From Hyphomicrobiales bacterium (lineage in GTDB: Bacteria; Pseudomonadota; Alphaproteobacteria; Rhizobiales; Rhizobiaceae): a stretch of 64,000 nt of DNA. The DNA lies in NCBI GenBank assembly GCA_900473185.1, contig UCKU01000002.1, forward strand, positions 43,926 through 107,925. Reading direction: 5' to 3'. The notes beneath the pieces are model-generated. The model was not told where the DNA came from, did no database searches, and saw only the letters and a list, made by a program, of their open reading frames with translations. Position 1 is the first letter of the stretch; every line of letters starts with the position of its first letter. Both the position numbers and the translations under genes were made by a program. This document shows positions 16,202-26,620 of this stretch, in pieces.

Positions 16202-18877
16202 TCAACGGTCGAGGATATCTCCGTCCGTCGGCACGAGAATCTCACGTTTGCCGGCATGGTTGGCAGGACCGATGATGCCCTCTTGCTCCATGCGTTCGAT
16301 CAGCGATGCCGCACGATTATAGCCGATACCGAGCCTGCGCTGAACATAAGAAGTGGAGGCCTTTCCGTCGCGCAGCACGATGGCGACGGCCTGGTCGTAG
16401 GGATCTTCGGAATCGGCAAGATTTGACGTACCTGCCGGACCGCCACCATAATCGCCGTCCTCGTCGTCATCGGCAGTGATGGCATCGAGATATTGCGGCG
16501 AACCCTGCGTCTTCAGATAGGAGACGATCTCTTCGACCTCAACGTCGGACACGAAGGGACCGTGGACGCGCTGAATGCGACCGCCGCCTGCCATATAGAG
16601 CATGTCGCCCATGCCGAGCAGTTGTTCTGCACCCTGCTCGCCAAGGATCGTACGGCTGTCGATCTTCGAGGTCACCTGGAAGGAGATGCGGGTCGGGAAG
16701 TTTGCCTTGATCGTGCCGGTGATAACGTCGACCGACGGACGCTGAGTTGCCATGATGACATGGATGCCGGCAGCACGCGCCATCTGGGCGAGACGCTGGA
16801 CGGCGCCTTCAATATCCTTGCCGGCGACCATCATCAGGTCGGCCATTTCGTCGATGATGACGACGATATAGGGCATCGGCTGCAGGTCGAATTCTTCGGT
16901 CTCGTAGACCGCCTCGCCTGTCTGCCGGTCGAAGCCGGTCTGCACCGTGCGCGAGATCGTATCGCCCTTAGCCAGCGCCTGCTCGACGCGCGTATTGAAG
17001 CCGTCGATATTGCGCACCCCGATCTTCGACATCTTCTTGTAGCGCTCTTCCATCTCGCGGACGGTCCACTTGAGCGCAACGACAGCCTTCTTGGGATCGG
17101 TAACAACGGGCGAGAGCAGATGCGGGATGCCGTCGTAGACAGAGAGTTCCAACATCTTCGGGTCGATCATGATGAGGCGGCACTGCTCCGGCGTCATGCG
17201 GTAGAGCAGCGACAGGATCATCGTGTTGATGGCAACGGACTTACCCGAACCGGTCGTACCTGCGACGAGCAGATGCGGCATCTTCGCAAGATCGGCGATG
17301 ACGGCCTCCCCGCCGATCGTCTTGCCGAGCGCCATTGCGAGCTTCGCCTTGGAGCCTTCGAAGTCGCGTGACCCGATCAGCTCGCGCAGATAAACGGTTT
17401 CGCGCGTCTGGTTCGGCAGTTCGATACCAATTGCGTTGCGGCCCGGCACGACTGCGACACGAGCGGCGATCGCACTCATCGAGCGGGCGATGTCGTCGGC
17501 AAGGCCGATAACGCGGGACGACTTGATGCCGGGCGCCGGCTCCAGTTCGTAGAGCGTGACGACGGGACCGGGGCGGACATGGATGATCTCGCCCTTAACG
17601 CCGAAATCTTCTAGCACGCCTTCCAGCATGCGGGCATTCTGTTCCAGCGCATCGGCCGAAAGCGTGGAATCGCGCACGACATTCTTCGGCTCGGCAAGCA
17701 GATGCATGGAGGGAAGCTGGAAGCCTTCCGGCCGGATGAACGAACCTTGCGCCTCGCGCTCGACGCGGGCGCCGGGCTTTGGACGGGCGGAGGCAGGAAT
17801 GACGCGCGGCTCGGGTTTACCGGCCGATTTGGCCGGCGCGCGGATCATCCAATCGTCATCGTCATCATCGGGCAGAATATCGGCCGGACGCCGCGGCATG
17901 TCGGTATCGAATGACGGATCGTCGTCCTCGTCCTCATCGTCGTTAAGCGAGATGGAAGGCGCCGAAACGACCCGACGGCTCGAAGCGGCACGCGGCTCCA
18001 TGGAAGGATCCATGCGCTCGCCGCGCGCTGCGGGCTTGGCGCGCACCGGCTCGTTCAGCGTACCGAATTCGTCATCGTTGAAGTCATAGGGTGATTCGAA
18101 ATCGCTCTGGCGGCGTTTGCGCGGCCCCATGCCGAAAAGCCGTCGGAAACGCGCCTGGTTCATATACCAGGCGTGCGTCATGGCGCCGCTAAAGGCCATC
18201 CAGCGGGACCCATCATCCTCCTCGTCCTCATCGCCGACGACACGCACCTTGCTGCGCGTCTCGACATAATCCTCTTCTTCGTTTTCCTCCTCATCGAGTT
18301 CGCTGCGGCCGACGATGCCGGCTGCAAAGAGCATCATCCACGCGGTCGGGACGGCGAAGATGCAGCCGACGGCGGTGGCGAAAACGCCGGTCGGATAGGC
18401 GCCGACGAAGAGTGCGGGAAAACGTAGGATCATGTCGCCGATAACACCGCCGATACCGTTCGGGATCGGCCAGGTGAGCGGTGGCGGGAAACAGCCGATC
18501 ACGGCGGAGGAAAGTATGGTGCCCACGAGCCAGGCGCCGGCGCGCGCCGGAATACGGCTGATGCGACGGCCGGAAATCAGCGCCAGCGCCCAGGCGACGA
18601 TCGGCAGCATCGAAACGACGCTTGCGAGCCCCAGGAACTGCATGGCGACGTCGGCAAAGGCAGCACCGCTATAACCGAGTATGTTGGTCGGCAGGTTACC
18701 GGTGGCGTAGGAATAGCTGGGATCGGTGACGTTCCATGTCGCAAGCGCCGCGACCGCGAGCGCTAAGACCAGGAAGACCGCAAAACCGGTGAGAGCCTGG
18801 ATCTGCCGCAGCATGAATGCCGAGAAGGAGAACCGGTCAGGACGACCATCCATCGCCGGCGACGTGCTTCTTGCCAT
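16202..18877 (-). CDS. ftsK: DNA translocase FtsK
   Basis: FtsK pumps chromosome ends through the closing septum and activates XerCD. The 891-residue protein has four or so N-terminal membrane helices (about 20-200), a long acidic low-complexity linker ([24 protein letters not shown], about 205-400), the RecA-like motor with Walker [13 protein letters not shown] near residue 540 and the Walker B-like [13 protein letters not shown], and a C-terminal gamma winged helix ([21 protein letters not shown]) that reads KOPS. I chose ATG 18877 ([11 protein letters not shown]); an ATG 81 nt upstream adds unlikely residues. It is transcribed in the same direction as amtB but separated by a terminator. 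Confidence 0.95.
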   Translation of the reverse strand: MARSTSPAMDGRPDRFSFSAFMLRQIQALTGFAVFLVLALAVAALATWNVTDPSYSYATGNLPTNILGYSGAAFADVAMQFLGLASVVSMLPIVAWALALISGRRISRIPARAGAWLVGTILSSAVIGCFPPPLTWPIPNGIGGVIGDMILRFPALFVGAYPTGVFATAVGCIFAVPTAWMMLFAAGIVGRSELDEEENEEEDYVETRSKVRVVGDEDEEDDGSRWMAFSGAMTHAWYMNQARFRRLFGMGPRKRRQSDFESPYDFNDDEFGTLNEPVRAKPAARGERMDPSMEPRAASSRRVVSAPSISLNDDEDEDDDPSFDTDMPRRPADILPDDDDDDWMIRAPAKSAGKPEPRVIPASARPKPGARVEREAQGSFIRPEGFQLPSMHLLAEPKNVVRDSTLSADALEQNARMLEGVLEDFGVKGEIIHVRPGPVVTLYELEPAPGIKSSRVIGLADDIARSMSAIAARVAVVPGRNAIGIELPNQTRETVYLRELIGSRDFEGSKAKLAMALGKTIGGEAVIADLAKMPHLLVAGTTGSGKSVAINTMILSLLYRMTPEQCRLIMIDPKMLELSVYDGIPHLLSPVVTDPKKAVVALKWTVREMEERYKKMSKIGVRNIDGFNTRVEQALAKGDTISRTVQTGFDRQTGEAVYETEEFDLQPMPYIVVIIDEMADLMMVAGKDIEGAVQRLAQMARAAGIHVIMATQRPSVDVITGTIKANFPTRISFQVTSKIDSRTILGEQGAEQLLGMGDMLYMAGGGRIQRVHGPFVSDVEVEEIVSYLKTQGSPQYLDAITADDDEDGDYGGGPAGTSNLADSEDPYDQAVAIVLRDGKASTSYVQRRLGIGYNRAASLIERMEQEGIIGPANHAGKREILVPTDGDILDR

Positions 18878-18999
18878 GTGTCTAACCCGTCCAATGCCTG
18901 GGGGCACGCGAATCGCCAATGCTTCGCCGCGCCAAATGCGTCCGCTCCACCTAATCAAAGTAGAGTTAAAGCGATGTTAACCATGCATATGCCGGATCA

Positions 19000-19039
19000 C
19001 TAAAAAGAAAAGGGCCCGAACCTGTGAAGGTCCGGGCCA
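19000..19039 (-). terminator. Terminator after amtB
   Basis: On the minus strand GGCCCGGACCT and AGGTTCGGGCC form a stem with a TCAC loop, followed by TTTTCTTTTT. It lies 77 nt after the amtB stop and before ftsK. Confidence 0.85.
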
Positions 19040-19115
19040 AGAGCGGCTTATGGTTAGATAGGCCGCGACGGGCCGTTCAGCGGCGCCCTTGTGCCGGGCG
19101 CCGCAAACTCTGTGA

Positions 19116-20540
19116 TTAAGCGTGGTAGGCTGCTTCGCCGTGCGTTGCGAGGTCGAGACCTTCGCGCTCGGCTTCGACCGAAACGCGCAGGCCGATGATG
19201 ACATCGACGATCTTGTAGAGGATCGCCGAGCCAATGCCCGACCACAGCAGCGTCGTGAGCACGCCCTTGGCCTGGGCCAGGACCTGCGTTGCCGTGCCAG
19301 CATAGGAGGCAGCGAAATCGGCCGTCGAGTAGTCGACGATACCGGCGCCGCCGAGGGCCGGGTTGACGAGGATGCCGGTGCCGAGAGCGCCGATGATGCC
19401 GCCGATGCAATGGACACCGAAGACGTCAAGGCTGTCGTCATAGTTGAACTTGTTCTTCACGACGTCGACGAAGAAGTAGCAGACCGGCGAGACGATGAGA
19501 CCGAGAACGATCGAACCCATCGGGCCGGCAAAACCTGCCGCCGGAGTGACGGCGACGAGGCCGGCGACGGCGCCGGAAGCGCCGCCAAGCATCGAAGCCT
19601 TGCCGCGAGCGAAGCTTTCGACGATGCACCAGGACACGGCGGCGGCGGCCGTCGCGACGAAGGTGTTGATCATGGCGAGCGATGCATAGGCATTGGCTTC
19701 GAGGTTGGAGCCGGCGTTGAAGCCGAACCAGCCGACCCAGAGCAGCGATGCGCCGACCATGGTGAGCGTCATCGAGTGTGGAGCCATGATCTCCTTCTTA
19801 TAGCCGGTGCGCTTGCCGAGCATGATGGCGCCGACGAGGCCGGCGATGCCGGCATTGATGTGAACGACCGTGCCGCCGGCAAAATCGATTGCACCATAGG
19901 AGAAGATCAGGCCGGCCGGCGAGGTGTAGGAGCTCGGACCGCCCCAGAACCAGACCATATGCGCCATCGGGAAGTAGATGAAGGTGACCCAGAGCACGAC
20001 GAACAGCATGACAGCCGAGAACTTGATGCGCTCGGCGAATGCGCCGACGATCAGTCCGGGCGTGATGCAGGCGAAGGTCATCTGGAATACGATGAACGTG
20101 TATTCAGGGATAGCGACACCCTTCGAGAAGGTCTCGGCCAGCGACGAGGTATTGACGCCGGCGAGGAACGCCTTGGAGAAGCCGCCGACGAAGCTGTTCA
20201 GCGAGCCACCATCGGTGAAGGCGAGCGAATAGCCGTACGTCACCCAGATCAGCGCCACGACGGCGGTGATCATGAATACCTGCATCAGAACGGAGAGCAT
20301 GTTCTTCGCACGCACGAGGCCGCCGTAGAAAAGCGCAAGGCCCGGGATCGTCATCAGGAGGACGAGCGCCGAGGAGACGAGCATCCAGGTATTGTCACCC
20401 TTGTCCATGGTGAACGCAGGCGCAGCGGCGGCTGCAGCGGCCGGGGCGGCTTCCTGCGCGAAAGCGACGGCTGGCGCCAGGAGAGCGGCCGAAAGGGCGC
20501 CTACCCGTGCGATGTTGGAGGAAAACTTCGAAATTGACAT
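19116..20540 (-). CDS. amtB: Ammonium transporter AmtB
   Basis: AmtB is a trimeric inner-membrane ammonium channel. The 474-residue protein starts with a cleavable signal (SALLAPAVAFAQEAAPA) and an Ala-rich spacer, then 11 hydrophobic helices. Family motifs include DKGDNTWMLVSSALVLLMTIPGLALFYGG, FAGGTVVHINAGIAGLVGAI, LLWVGWFGFNAGS and DVFGVHCIGGIIGALGTGI, with the pore histidines in the VHIN and VHC segments. AAGGAG precedes the ATG at 20540. It is 28 nt downstream of glnK, whose product blocks the channel when nitrogen is abundant. Confidence 0.96.
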   Translation of the reverse strand: MSISKFSSNIARVGALSAALLAPAVAFAQEAAPAAAAAAAPAFTMDKGDNTWMLVSSALVLLMTIPGLALFYGGLVRAKNMLSVLMQVFMITAVVALIWVTYGYSLAFTDGGSLNSFVGGFSKAFLAGVNTSSLAETFSKGVAIPEYTFIVFQMTFACITPGLIVGAFAERIKFSAVMLFVVLWVTFIYFPMAHMVWFWGGPSSYTSPAGLIFSYGAIDFAGGTVVHINAGIAGLVGAIMLGKRTGYKKEIMAPHSMTLTMVGASLLWVGWFGFNAGSNLEANAYASLAMINTFVATAAAAVSWCIVESFARGKASMLGGASGAVAGLVAVTPAAGFAGPMGSIVLGLIVSPVCYFFVDVVKNKFNYDDSLDVFGVHCIGGIIGALGTGILVNPALGGAGIVDYSTADFAASYAGTATQVLAQAKGVLTTLLWSGIGSAILYKIVDVIIGLRVSVEAEREGLDLATHGEAAYHA

Positions 20541-20568
20541 TGGAAATGGCTCCTTGATCTGCCGTTCT

Positions 20569-20925
<357 letters not shown>

Positions 20926-20993
20926 TTATCCTCGGCGCGGAGCCGACTCTCCTTGCCGCTGACGGTTTCTTGACCAGCGACCGGCGATAGACA

Positions 20994-21010
20994 TTCAAAG
21001 GACGTGCCAG
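20994..21010 (-). promoter_or_regulatory. Sigma-54 (RpoN) promoter of glnK-amtB
   Basis: The minus strand reads CTGGCACG-TCCT-TTGAA. The -24 element TGGCACG is perfect and the spacing to the -12 element is right; the -12 is TTGAA instead of TTGCA. The DNA upstream (21017-21130) is strongly AT-rich, as expected for an NtrC-activated promoter. A loose GCGCAC/GCGCA pair near 21090-21110 could be an NtrC site. Confidence 0.7.
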
Positions 21011-21131
21011 ATTCGTGACAGTCTATAAGTTATTGAAATATAAAGATTATAATTAAAGGCGCCAATAAACAGGCAAATGATGGGCCAATAAGCGCACAAA
21101 TAATGCGCAAATTTATAAATATGCATATTAT

Positions 21132-22016
21132 TTATTCATTTGCCTTTTTCCGAATCAGGCCCTCCTGCGCCACCGACGCGATCAGGACACCGGATCGAGT
21201 AAAAAGGCTACCGCGAGTCAATCCCCGAGCGCCCGAAGCCGACGGACTGTCCTGTGTATAGAGCAGCCAGTCATCAAGCTTGTCGGGACGGTGGAACCAC
21301 ATGGCATGGTCGAGGCTTGCAACCTGCAGGTTCTGGTCGAAAATGGACGTTCCGTGGGCATGCAGCGATGCATCAAGCAGCGTCATGTCCGAGAGATAGG
21401 CAAGCACGGCAGCCTGATAGAGCCTGCTGTCCGGCACGGGACCGGTAGCACGAACCCAGACATCCTGCCGCGGTTCGAGCTTCTCACTCGTAAAATAGTG
21501 CTTGAGCGAGACGGGCCGGATTTCGATCGGCCTTTCGCGCTCCCAGTATTTGCGCACCGCCGCCGGAGCATGAGCGAGATACTGTTCCTTGATCTGTTGT
21601 TCGCCGAGCAGCGTTTCCGGCATCGGTACCGGTGGCATGGGAATCTGATGATCGAAGCCCGGCTCCTCGATCTGGAACGAGGCCGACAGTGCGAAGATCG
21701 CCTTGCCGTGCTGGATCGCGACGGCCCGACGCGTGTTGAAGCTCGACCCGTCGCGGATACGCTCGACCTGATAGATGATCGGCACAGAGGGATCGCCGGG
21801 ACGCATGAAATAGGCGTGCAGCGAGTGAATGAACCGCTCGCCTTCCACAGTGCGCTGCGCCGCCATCAGCGCCTGGGCGATCACCTGCCCGCCGAACACA
21901 CGCTGCCAGCCGACCTGCGGACTGCGGCCGCGAAAGATATCGACCTCAATCGGCTCGATATCGAGCGTCGAAATCAATGTTTCCATGGCGGTAGGCTTGC
22001 CAGTTTGTTCCGTCAT
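21132..22016 (-). CDS. tesB: Acyl-CoA thioesterase II
   Basis: TesB hydrolyses acyl-CoA to free fatty acid and CoA. The 294-residue protein is a double hot-dog fold: N-terminal half with SPQVGWQRVFGGQVIAQALMAA and FIHSLHAYFMRPGDPSVPI, C-terminal half with LQVASLDHAMWFHRP (the catalytic Asp region) and SPSASGARGLTRGSLFTRSGVLIASVAQEGL. Length matches the family. It is divergent from the Ubi-type monooxygenase, sharing an 82-bp promoter region, and follows the AT-rich glnK upstream region. Confidence 0.93.
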   Translation of the reverse strand: MTEQTGKPTAMETLISTLDIEPIEVDIFRGRSPQVGWQRVFGGQVIAQALMAAQRTVEGERFIHSLHAYFMRPGDPSVPIIYQVERIRDGSSFNTRRAVAIQHGKAIFALSASFQIEEPGFDHQIPMPPVPMPETLLGEQQIKEQYLAHAPAAVRKYWERERPIEIRPVSLKHYFTSEKLEPRQDVWVRATGPVPDSRLYQAAVLAYLSDMTLLDASLHAHGTSIFDQNLQVASLDHAMWFHRPDKLDDWLLYTQDSPSASGARGLTRGSLFTRSGVLIASVAQEGLIRKKANE

Positions 22017-22098
22017 TTGTTCGCCCCCGGCGGTAGGAAGTGGTAACCCGATGCTCTATATAGATCGCATCTGATCGTAGATAGTACAGGAGCGGACG

Positions 22099-23313
22099 AT
22101 GCTGGACATGCTGGTTGTGGGCGGAGGTTATGTCGGCCTGTCCGTGGCCGTGGCGGTCAAGCAGGCGGCGCCGCATCTTAATGTCGCCGTCGTCGAGGCA
22201 GCACCCGCGCATGTCTGGAAAAAAGATATGCGCGCCTCCGCCATCATCGCTGCGGCAACGAAGATGCTCGAAGTCTTCGGCATCTGGGACGAGATCGAGC
22301 CCGAGGCACAGCCGATCACCAAGATGATCGTGACCGATTCGAAGATGTCCGATCCTGTCCGCCCGATCTTCCTGACCTTCGACGGCGAAGTCGCCGATGG
22401 CCGCCCATTTGCCCACATGATCCCAAATGTCGTCATGGTCGGCGCGCTGCGCGGCGCCTGCGAGCGGCTCGGCATCGAAATCCGCCATGGCTTGAGCGCC
22501 ACCGGCTTGAAGACGGGTGATACCGATATCGAGATCAGCCTGTCCGACGGCAGCACGCTGCAATCGCGCCTGCTGGTTGCCTGCGATGGCGTGCGCTCCA
22601 GACTGCGCGATTTTGCAGGGATCAAGACTGTCACCTGGGATTACGGTCAGTCCGGCATCGTCACGACCGTCGAGCACGAGCGCCCGCACCACGGCTGCGC
22701 CGAAGAACATTTCCTTCCATCCGGCCCCTTCGCCATCCTGCCGCTGCGCAACAACCGGTCATCTCTGGTCTGGACCGAACGGACGAACGATGCCAATAGG
22801 CTCGTCGCCGCCGATGATCTGGTTTTCGAGGAGGAACTTGAACGCCGCTTCGGCCACAAACTCGGCGCTCTCAAGGTGGTTGGCGACAAGCGCGCCTTCC
22901 CGCTCGGCCTCACACTCGCCCGCTCCTTCGTCGCGCCGCGCTTTGCGCTTGCCGGTGATGCCGCACACGGCATCCATCCGATTTCCGGCCAGGGCCTCAA
23001 TCTCGGCTTCAAGGATGTGGCCGCCCTCGCCGAAACCATCGTGGACGCCGATCGCCTTGGGCTCGATATCGGCGCCATCAATATTCTGGAGCGCTACCAG
23101 AGTTGGCGCCGTTTCGACACTTTCCGCATGGGCGTCACGACAGATGTGTTGAACCGGCTGTTTTCCAATGACATGGCGCCGATCCGCATCGCCCGCGACT
23201 TTGGCCTCGGCATCGTCGATCGCCTGCCCGGCCTGAAATCCTTCTTCATCGGCCAGGCGGCAGGAACGACCGCCAAGGACAATCCGCGGCTGCTGTCGGG
23301 GGAAACGATCTGA
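22099..23313 (+). CDS. UbiH/UbiF/UbiL-type FAD-dependent ring hydroxylase
   Basis: This 404-residue flavoprotein monooxygenase probably hydroxylates the ubiquinone ring. The N-terminal dinucleotide site reads LVVGGGYVGLSVAVAVKQ. The second FAD motif is FALAGDAAHGIHPISGQGLNLGFKD, near residues 290-315, and it matches the Ubi hydroxylase subgroup (HPxxGQGLNLG). The DG motif is LLVACDGVRSRLRDFA. Which ring position it modifies cannot be read from sequence; in alphaproteobacteria UbiL or UbiH-like enzymes cover several positions. It converges with the Trm112-like gene, nine bases between stops. Confidence 0.85.
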   Translation: MLDMLVVGGGYVGLSVAVAVKQAAPHLNVAVVEAAPAHVWKKDMRASAIIAAATKMLEVFGIWDEIEPEAQPITKMIVTDSKMSDPVRPIFLTFDGEVADGRPFAHMIPNVVMVGALRGACERLGIEIRHGLSATGLKTGDTDIEISLSDGSTLQSRLLVACDGVRSRLRDFAGIKTVTWDYGQSGIVTTVEHERPHHGCAEEHFLPSGPFAILPLRNNRSSLVWTERTNDANRLVAADDLVFEEELERRFGHKLGALKVVGDKRAFPLGLTLARSFVAPRFALAGDAAHGIHPISGQGLNLGFKDVAALAETIVDADRLGLDIGAINILERYQSWRRFDTFRMGVTTDVLNRLFSNDMAPIRIARDFGLGIVDRLPGLKSFFIGQAAGTTAKDNPRLLSGETI

Positions 23314-23322
23314 AATTACTCT

Positions 23323-23511
23323 TCAGTCTTCGAGTGTGCGCGCTTCCGAGACGAGCATGATCGGAATGCCGTCCCTGATCGGATAGGCAAGACGCGCCTT
23401 TTCCGAAACCAGCTCGTTGTGCTCGCGGTCATAGGAAAGCCGTCCCTTGGTAAGCGGGCAGACAAGAAGTTCAAGAAGCTTGGGATCGACCCGGCTCAGT
23501 TTTTCGTCCAT
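23323..23511 (-). CDS. Trm112/YcaR-family small protein
   Basis: This 62-residue protein has the Trm112p fold ([23 protein letters not shown]...[25 protein letters not shown]). In eukaryotes and archaea such proteins activate methyltransferases; the bacterial members are uncharacterised. Of the usual zinc cysteines only one (VCPLT) remains, as in E. coli YcaR. It lies eight bases after the LON-domain gene and is probably co-transcribed with it. Confidence 0.85.
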   Translation of the reverse strand: MDEKLSRVDPKLLELLVCPLTKGRLSYDREHNELVSEKARLAYPIRDGIPIMLVSEARTLED

Positions 23512-23519
23512 CGCGCCCT

Positions 23520-24191
23520 CTACTGCAGCACGGTATCGGAATCGCCGAAAACGCGGGCAAGCACGATTTCGGTGATGGCGATCAGCGTTTCCGCCCTCGT
23601 CTTGAGATCGGGCGCTTCGAGCAGCGCCTGTTTTTCGGCCGGGCCGAAAGGCGACATCATCGCGAGCGAATTGACGAGGGTAAGGTTGCTCGCCCGCTCC
23701 ACGCTCTCCCAGTCCGCCTCGAGCTTGTTGGCATCAAGATAGGCCTTGAAAGCCGTCAGCAGCGCGCTGCGGTCAACGGCATCTTCTTCGTTCTCGGCGG
23801 AGAGATCTGATATGAACGGCGCGATGCGAAAGCTGCGGAATGGTTGGCCATGCGATCTCTCTTCCAGTAGCCGGAAGCGGCACACGCCCGTGAGCGAGAC
23901 GATATAGCGCCCGTCACCGGTTTCGGCATAGGAGGTAATCCGGCCGAGGCAGCCGACAGCCGCAAGCTCGGGGGCATGCGTCTTGTCTTCATGCTCGCCG
24001 TGTGCCGGCTGCACCATGCCGATCAGACGGTTTCCGGTGAGTGCGGCATCGAACATCGCAAGATAACGCGGCTCGAAGATATTGAGCGGCAGCTGCCCGG
24101 CAGGCAGGAGAAGCGCACCGGTCAAGGGAAAAACTGCAATTTCATCCGGTAGATCGCCGGGCTTCAGATATCTCGCATTGCCGACTTGCAT
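23520..24191 (-). CDS. LON-protease N-terminal (substrate-binding) domain protein
   Basis: This 223-residue protein consists of the LON substrate-recognition domain alone, with no AAA+ or protease part. Motifs: [38 protein letters not shown] near the start and the [23 protein letters not shown] core, then a helical C-terminal bundle. Such stand-alone proteins are common in alphaproteobacteria and their role is unknown. It sits between the thioredoxin-like gene (102 nt upstream) and the Trm112-like gene. Confidence 0.88.
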   Translation of the reverse strand: MQVGNARYLKPGDLPDEIAVFPLTGALLLPAGQLPLNIFEPRYLAMFDAALTGNRLIGMVQPAHGEHEDKTHAPELAAVGCLGRITSYAETGDGRYIVSLTGVCRFRLLEERSHGQPFRSFRIAPFISDLSAENEEDAVDRSALLTAFKAYLDANKLEADWESVERASNLTLVNSLAMMSPFGPAEKQALLEAPDLKTRAETLIAITEIVLARVFGDSDTVLQ

Positions 24192-24293
24192 GAAGACTAG
24201 TCCCGCGCTCTCTCGGCGCGCGCATCTGCGGCGCCCGTCCTCACGAGAAATGTGGTGTCCTTGTGTAAAAACGCAAGGGCGGATGCGGCAAAC

Positions 24294-25265
24294 TCAGGAA
24301 AACAGGATGGATGAAAGCTTGCGGCGGGCCGAAACCGTCACCGGATCCTTGAAACCCCAAACCTCGAAGAACTGCAGAAGCTGGCGACGCGCACCATCAT
24401 CGTCGAAGGCGCGATCCTTGCGCATGATGGTGAGCAGGTGCTCGGCCGCCTCCTCGCGCTTGCCCTCGACATTGAGGATCTTGGCGAGTTTCAAACGGGC
24501 TTCGTGATGATCGGGATTCAATGCCAGCTCACGTTCCAGGGCGACGGGATCGCCGAGCTTGCGAGCTTCCTCGATCTGGTCGAGCTTCTTCAGGACCGCC
24601 TGAATGCCGGCATCCTTGCCAAGCTCTTCCGGCAGCTCGCTCAGCATCTGGCGGGCCTCGCCATGCTGGTCGGCTGCGATTAAGCATTCGGCCATGCCGG
24701 CAAGCGCCTTGGCATTTTCCGGATCGGCCTGCATGACCGCGCCATAAAGCTGGCCCGCTTCGTTGATGTTACCGGCAGCAAGCAGTTCGCCGGCCTGCGC
24801 CAGGGCACCTTCGATTTCGGCAGCCTGATCCGCACCCTCGGGACCTGCAAGACGGTCGATGAACTGGCGAACCTGGCTTTCCGGCACCGCGCCCATGAAG
24901 CCATCCGCCGGGCGGCCGTTGACGAAGGCGATGACGGCTGGAATGGACTGGATGCCGAGCTGGCCGGCGATCGAGGGATGATCGTCGATGTTCATCTTGA
25001 CCAGCTTGACGCGGCCTTGACCCTCATTGACAACCTTTTCGAGGACCGGCGTCAGCTGCTTGCACGGGCCACACCATGGCGCCCAGAAATCGACCAGCAC
25101 CGGCTGGTTGCGCGATTCCTCGAGGACGTCCTTGGTGAAATTCGCCGTCGTCGTGTCCTTGATATAGCCGCCGCCCGCCGCAGGCTGAGGTACCGCGCCA
25201 TAACTTGCCGTTGCCGACATCTGGTTGCCAAAAGAACCGTTATAAGGATTGTCGCTGCCGCTCAT
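24294..25265 (-). CDS. Thioredoxin-TPR co-chaperone (YbbN/CnoX family)
   Basis: This 323-residue cytoplasmic protein joins a thioredoxin domain (about 35-145; active site FWAPWCGPCKQLTPVLEK) to a TPR region (about 155-320; repeats such as AGQLYGAVMQADPENAKALAGMAECL). It belongs to the CnoX family of redox-protective holdases. The full CGPC is present, so unlike E. coli CnoX it may keep real thiol-disulfide activity. A Gly/Ala-rich N-terminal stretch precedes the domain. It heads a minus-strand run with the LON-domain and Trm112-like genes. Confidence 0.9.
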   Translation of the reverse strand: MSGSDNPYNGSFGNQMSATASYGAVPQPAAGGGYIKDTTTANFTKDVLEESRNQPVLVDFWAPWCGPCKQLTPVLEKVVNEGQGRVKLVKMNIDDHPSIAGQLGIQSIPAVIAFVNGRPADGFMGAVPESQVRQFIDRLAGPEGADQAAEIEGALAQAGELLAAGNINEAGQLYGAVMQADPENAKALAGMAECLIAADQHGEARQMLSELPEELGKDAGIQAVLKKLDQIEEARKLGDPVALERELALNPDHHEARLKLAKILNVEGKREEAAEHLLTIMRKDRAFDDDGARRQLLQFFEVWGFKDPVTVSARRKLSSILFS

Positions 25266-25321
25266 AGGTATCTCCCGCCGCGCCGATCTGCCGGCGTCTC
25301 TGATAGCGCTAAAATCGTATG

Positions 25322-25837
25322 TCAGGACGTCACTTTCAAGACAAGCGGCTTGTGCCCAGTCGCCTCCATGAATCGTATCAGATCGGCGCTGGCGATCGAA
25401 GTGGTCGCATCGTTGGAAAGCGGATGGCAGTTGATGATGTCATCTTGCATCAGATCCGCATCGAGCACGAAAATGACATTGTTGCCGGCATCGTTGATCG
25501 CGCCGAGCGCGGTAACAGCGCCCGGAATGACACCAAGATATTCCATCAGCTTCTCCGGTTTGCCGAAAGAGACGCGGCCGGAAGCACCGATAAGAGTATG
25601 GACCTGTTTGAGGTCGACGGCGGCATTTTCTTCCACGGTCAGCAGGAAATAACGATCTTTCTTGTCCTTCACGAACAGGTTCTTGGTGTGCCCGCCCGGG
25701 ATCTCATCCCGCAGCGCCACCGATTCGGCCACCGTGAAGACCGGCGCATGGTCCTTGGTGCTGTGGACAATGCCAAGGCCATCGAGAAAGGCGAGAAGAT
25801 CCTGGCGAGTCTTGGGCTTGTTTTCGGTCATCGTCAT
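25322..25837 (-). CDS. ProX-type prolyl-tRNA editing protein (YbaK domain)
   Basis: This 171-residue free-standing editing domain probably hydrolyses misacylated Ala-tRNA(Pro). The fold is visible in the sequence: ESVALRDEIPGGHTKNLFVKDKKDRYFLLTVEENAAVDLK with the conserved catalytic Lys, VSFGKPEKLMEYLGVIPGAVTALGAIND, and CHPLSNDATTSI near the end. It belongs with ProXp-ala/PrdX proteins. It starts 56 nt upstream of the thioredoxin gene and may be in the same transcript. Confidence 0.88.
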   Translation of the reverse strand: MTMTENKPKTRQDLLAFLDGLGIVHSTKDHAPVFTVAESVALRDEIPGGHTKNLFVKDKKDRYFLLTVEENAAVDLKQVHTLIGASGRVSFGKPEKLMEYLGVIPGAVTALGAINDAGNNVIFVLDADLMQDDIINCHPLSNDATTSIASADLIRFMEATGHKPLVLKVTS

Positions 25838-26089
25838 TCCATCAGACAGGAGAAAGGCAGATTGGATTGTCTGCTTACGTCTGCCTCATGAGCTTGGCAA
25901 TCTTCAGGACCGACGCTTTGCCCTGCATTCGCGGCGTTTCCGAAGCCGGTTTTCCACCGCTAGAACTTTTCTTCGTTTTTCCGTCATTTCCCTGTTGCAT
26001 TTGAAAATCGTTTGGGCGATATAGCGCCCGTCGCCGCAAGGTGTCGCCCACGGTCCGCTACTTACTACCCCGGACCGGTGTGGATTTGA

Positions 26090-26164
26090 GCGGGTGTAGC
26101 TCAGGGGTAGAGCACAACCTTGCCAAGGTTGGGGTCGAGGGTTCGAATCCCTTCGCCCGCTCCA
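26090..26164 (+). tRNA. tRNA-Gly (anticodon GCC)
   Basis: The 75-nt sequence folds as a standard cloverleaf. Acceptor GCGGGTG pairs with CGCCCGC; the D-arm is GCTCAGGGGTAGAGC; the anticodon arm is CAACCTTGCCAAGGTTG with GCC; the T-arm is GAGGGTTCGAATCCCTTC; discriminator T and an encoded CCA end it. A weak TTGAAA/TATAGC pair lies about 60-90 nt upstream. The block of accessory metabolic genes downstream begins about 450 nt later. Confidence 0.98.
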
Positions 26165-26620
26165 GTTTTCCTTTTGTCCATACCGATGAAGATGTTGCGT
26201 CGCATGTGTGGCGACGCTCTCAGGGCTCTTTTGACGTAGCCAATCCGCCACTTCACACCTTTGATGGGATACTGACGGTACCCGCGATCTCGCTAACAGC
26301 GTCCGCTTTCAGTCAGACGATATTCCTTCGGGTGCTTTCCGATCCCGCGGTCCGGCTGCACCACCACCGCTGATCGATCCTCATAAAACCATCGGTCACG
26401 GTTTCCTTCACAACTTTCGGCGCCCGATTGATCCTACTCAATGCAAACGACGGCAGTATCTGGCTAGGTTTCCCCACACCTTGCGCAGGCGGACGAGGTC
26501 CGCGTCGTTCTGCCTCCTCACGACGCATGGTGAACGCCTATTGCCGAGCGCAGTGATGGATTTAAATTAGCGATAGCTAACTATAATATCTTGAGAGGAT
26601 ATAGCCGGAGTTATATCGAT
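26165..26620. other. Non-coding stretch downstream of tRNA-Gly
   Basis: About 450 nt with no gene I can support. Short open frames on both strands have no ribosome binding sites or recognisable products. The last 80 nt become AT-rich (TTTAAATTAGCGATAGCTAACTATAATATC), and probably hold the promoter of the CBS-domain gene; TATAAT is at 26582-26587. No duplicate of the tRNA 3' end was seen. Confidence 0.5.

Noticed and set aside
26313..26528. A 71-codon minus-strand ORF downstream of tRNA-Gly
   Set aside because: No ribosome binding site, no family features, composition like non-coding DNA.
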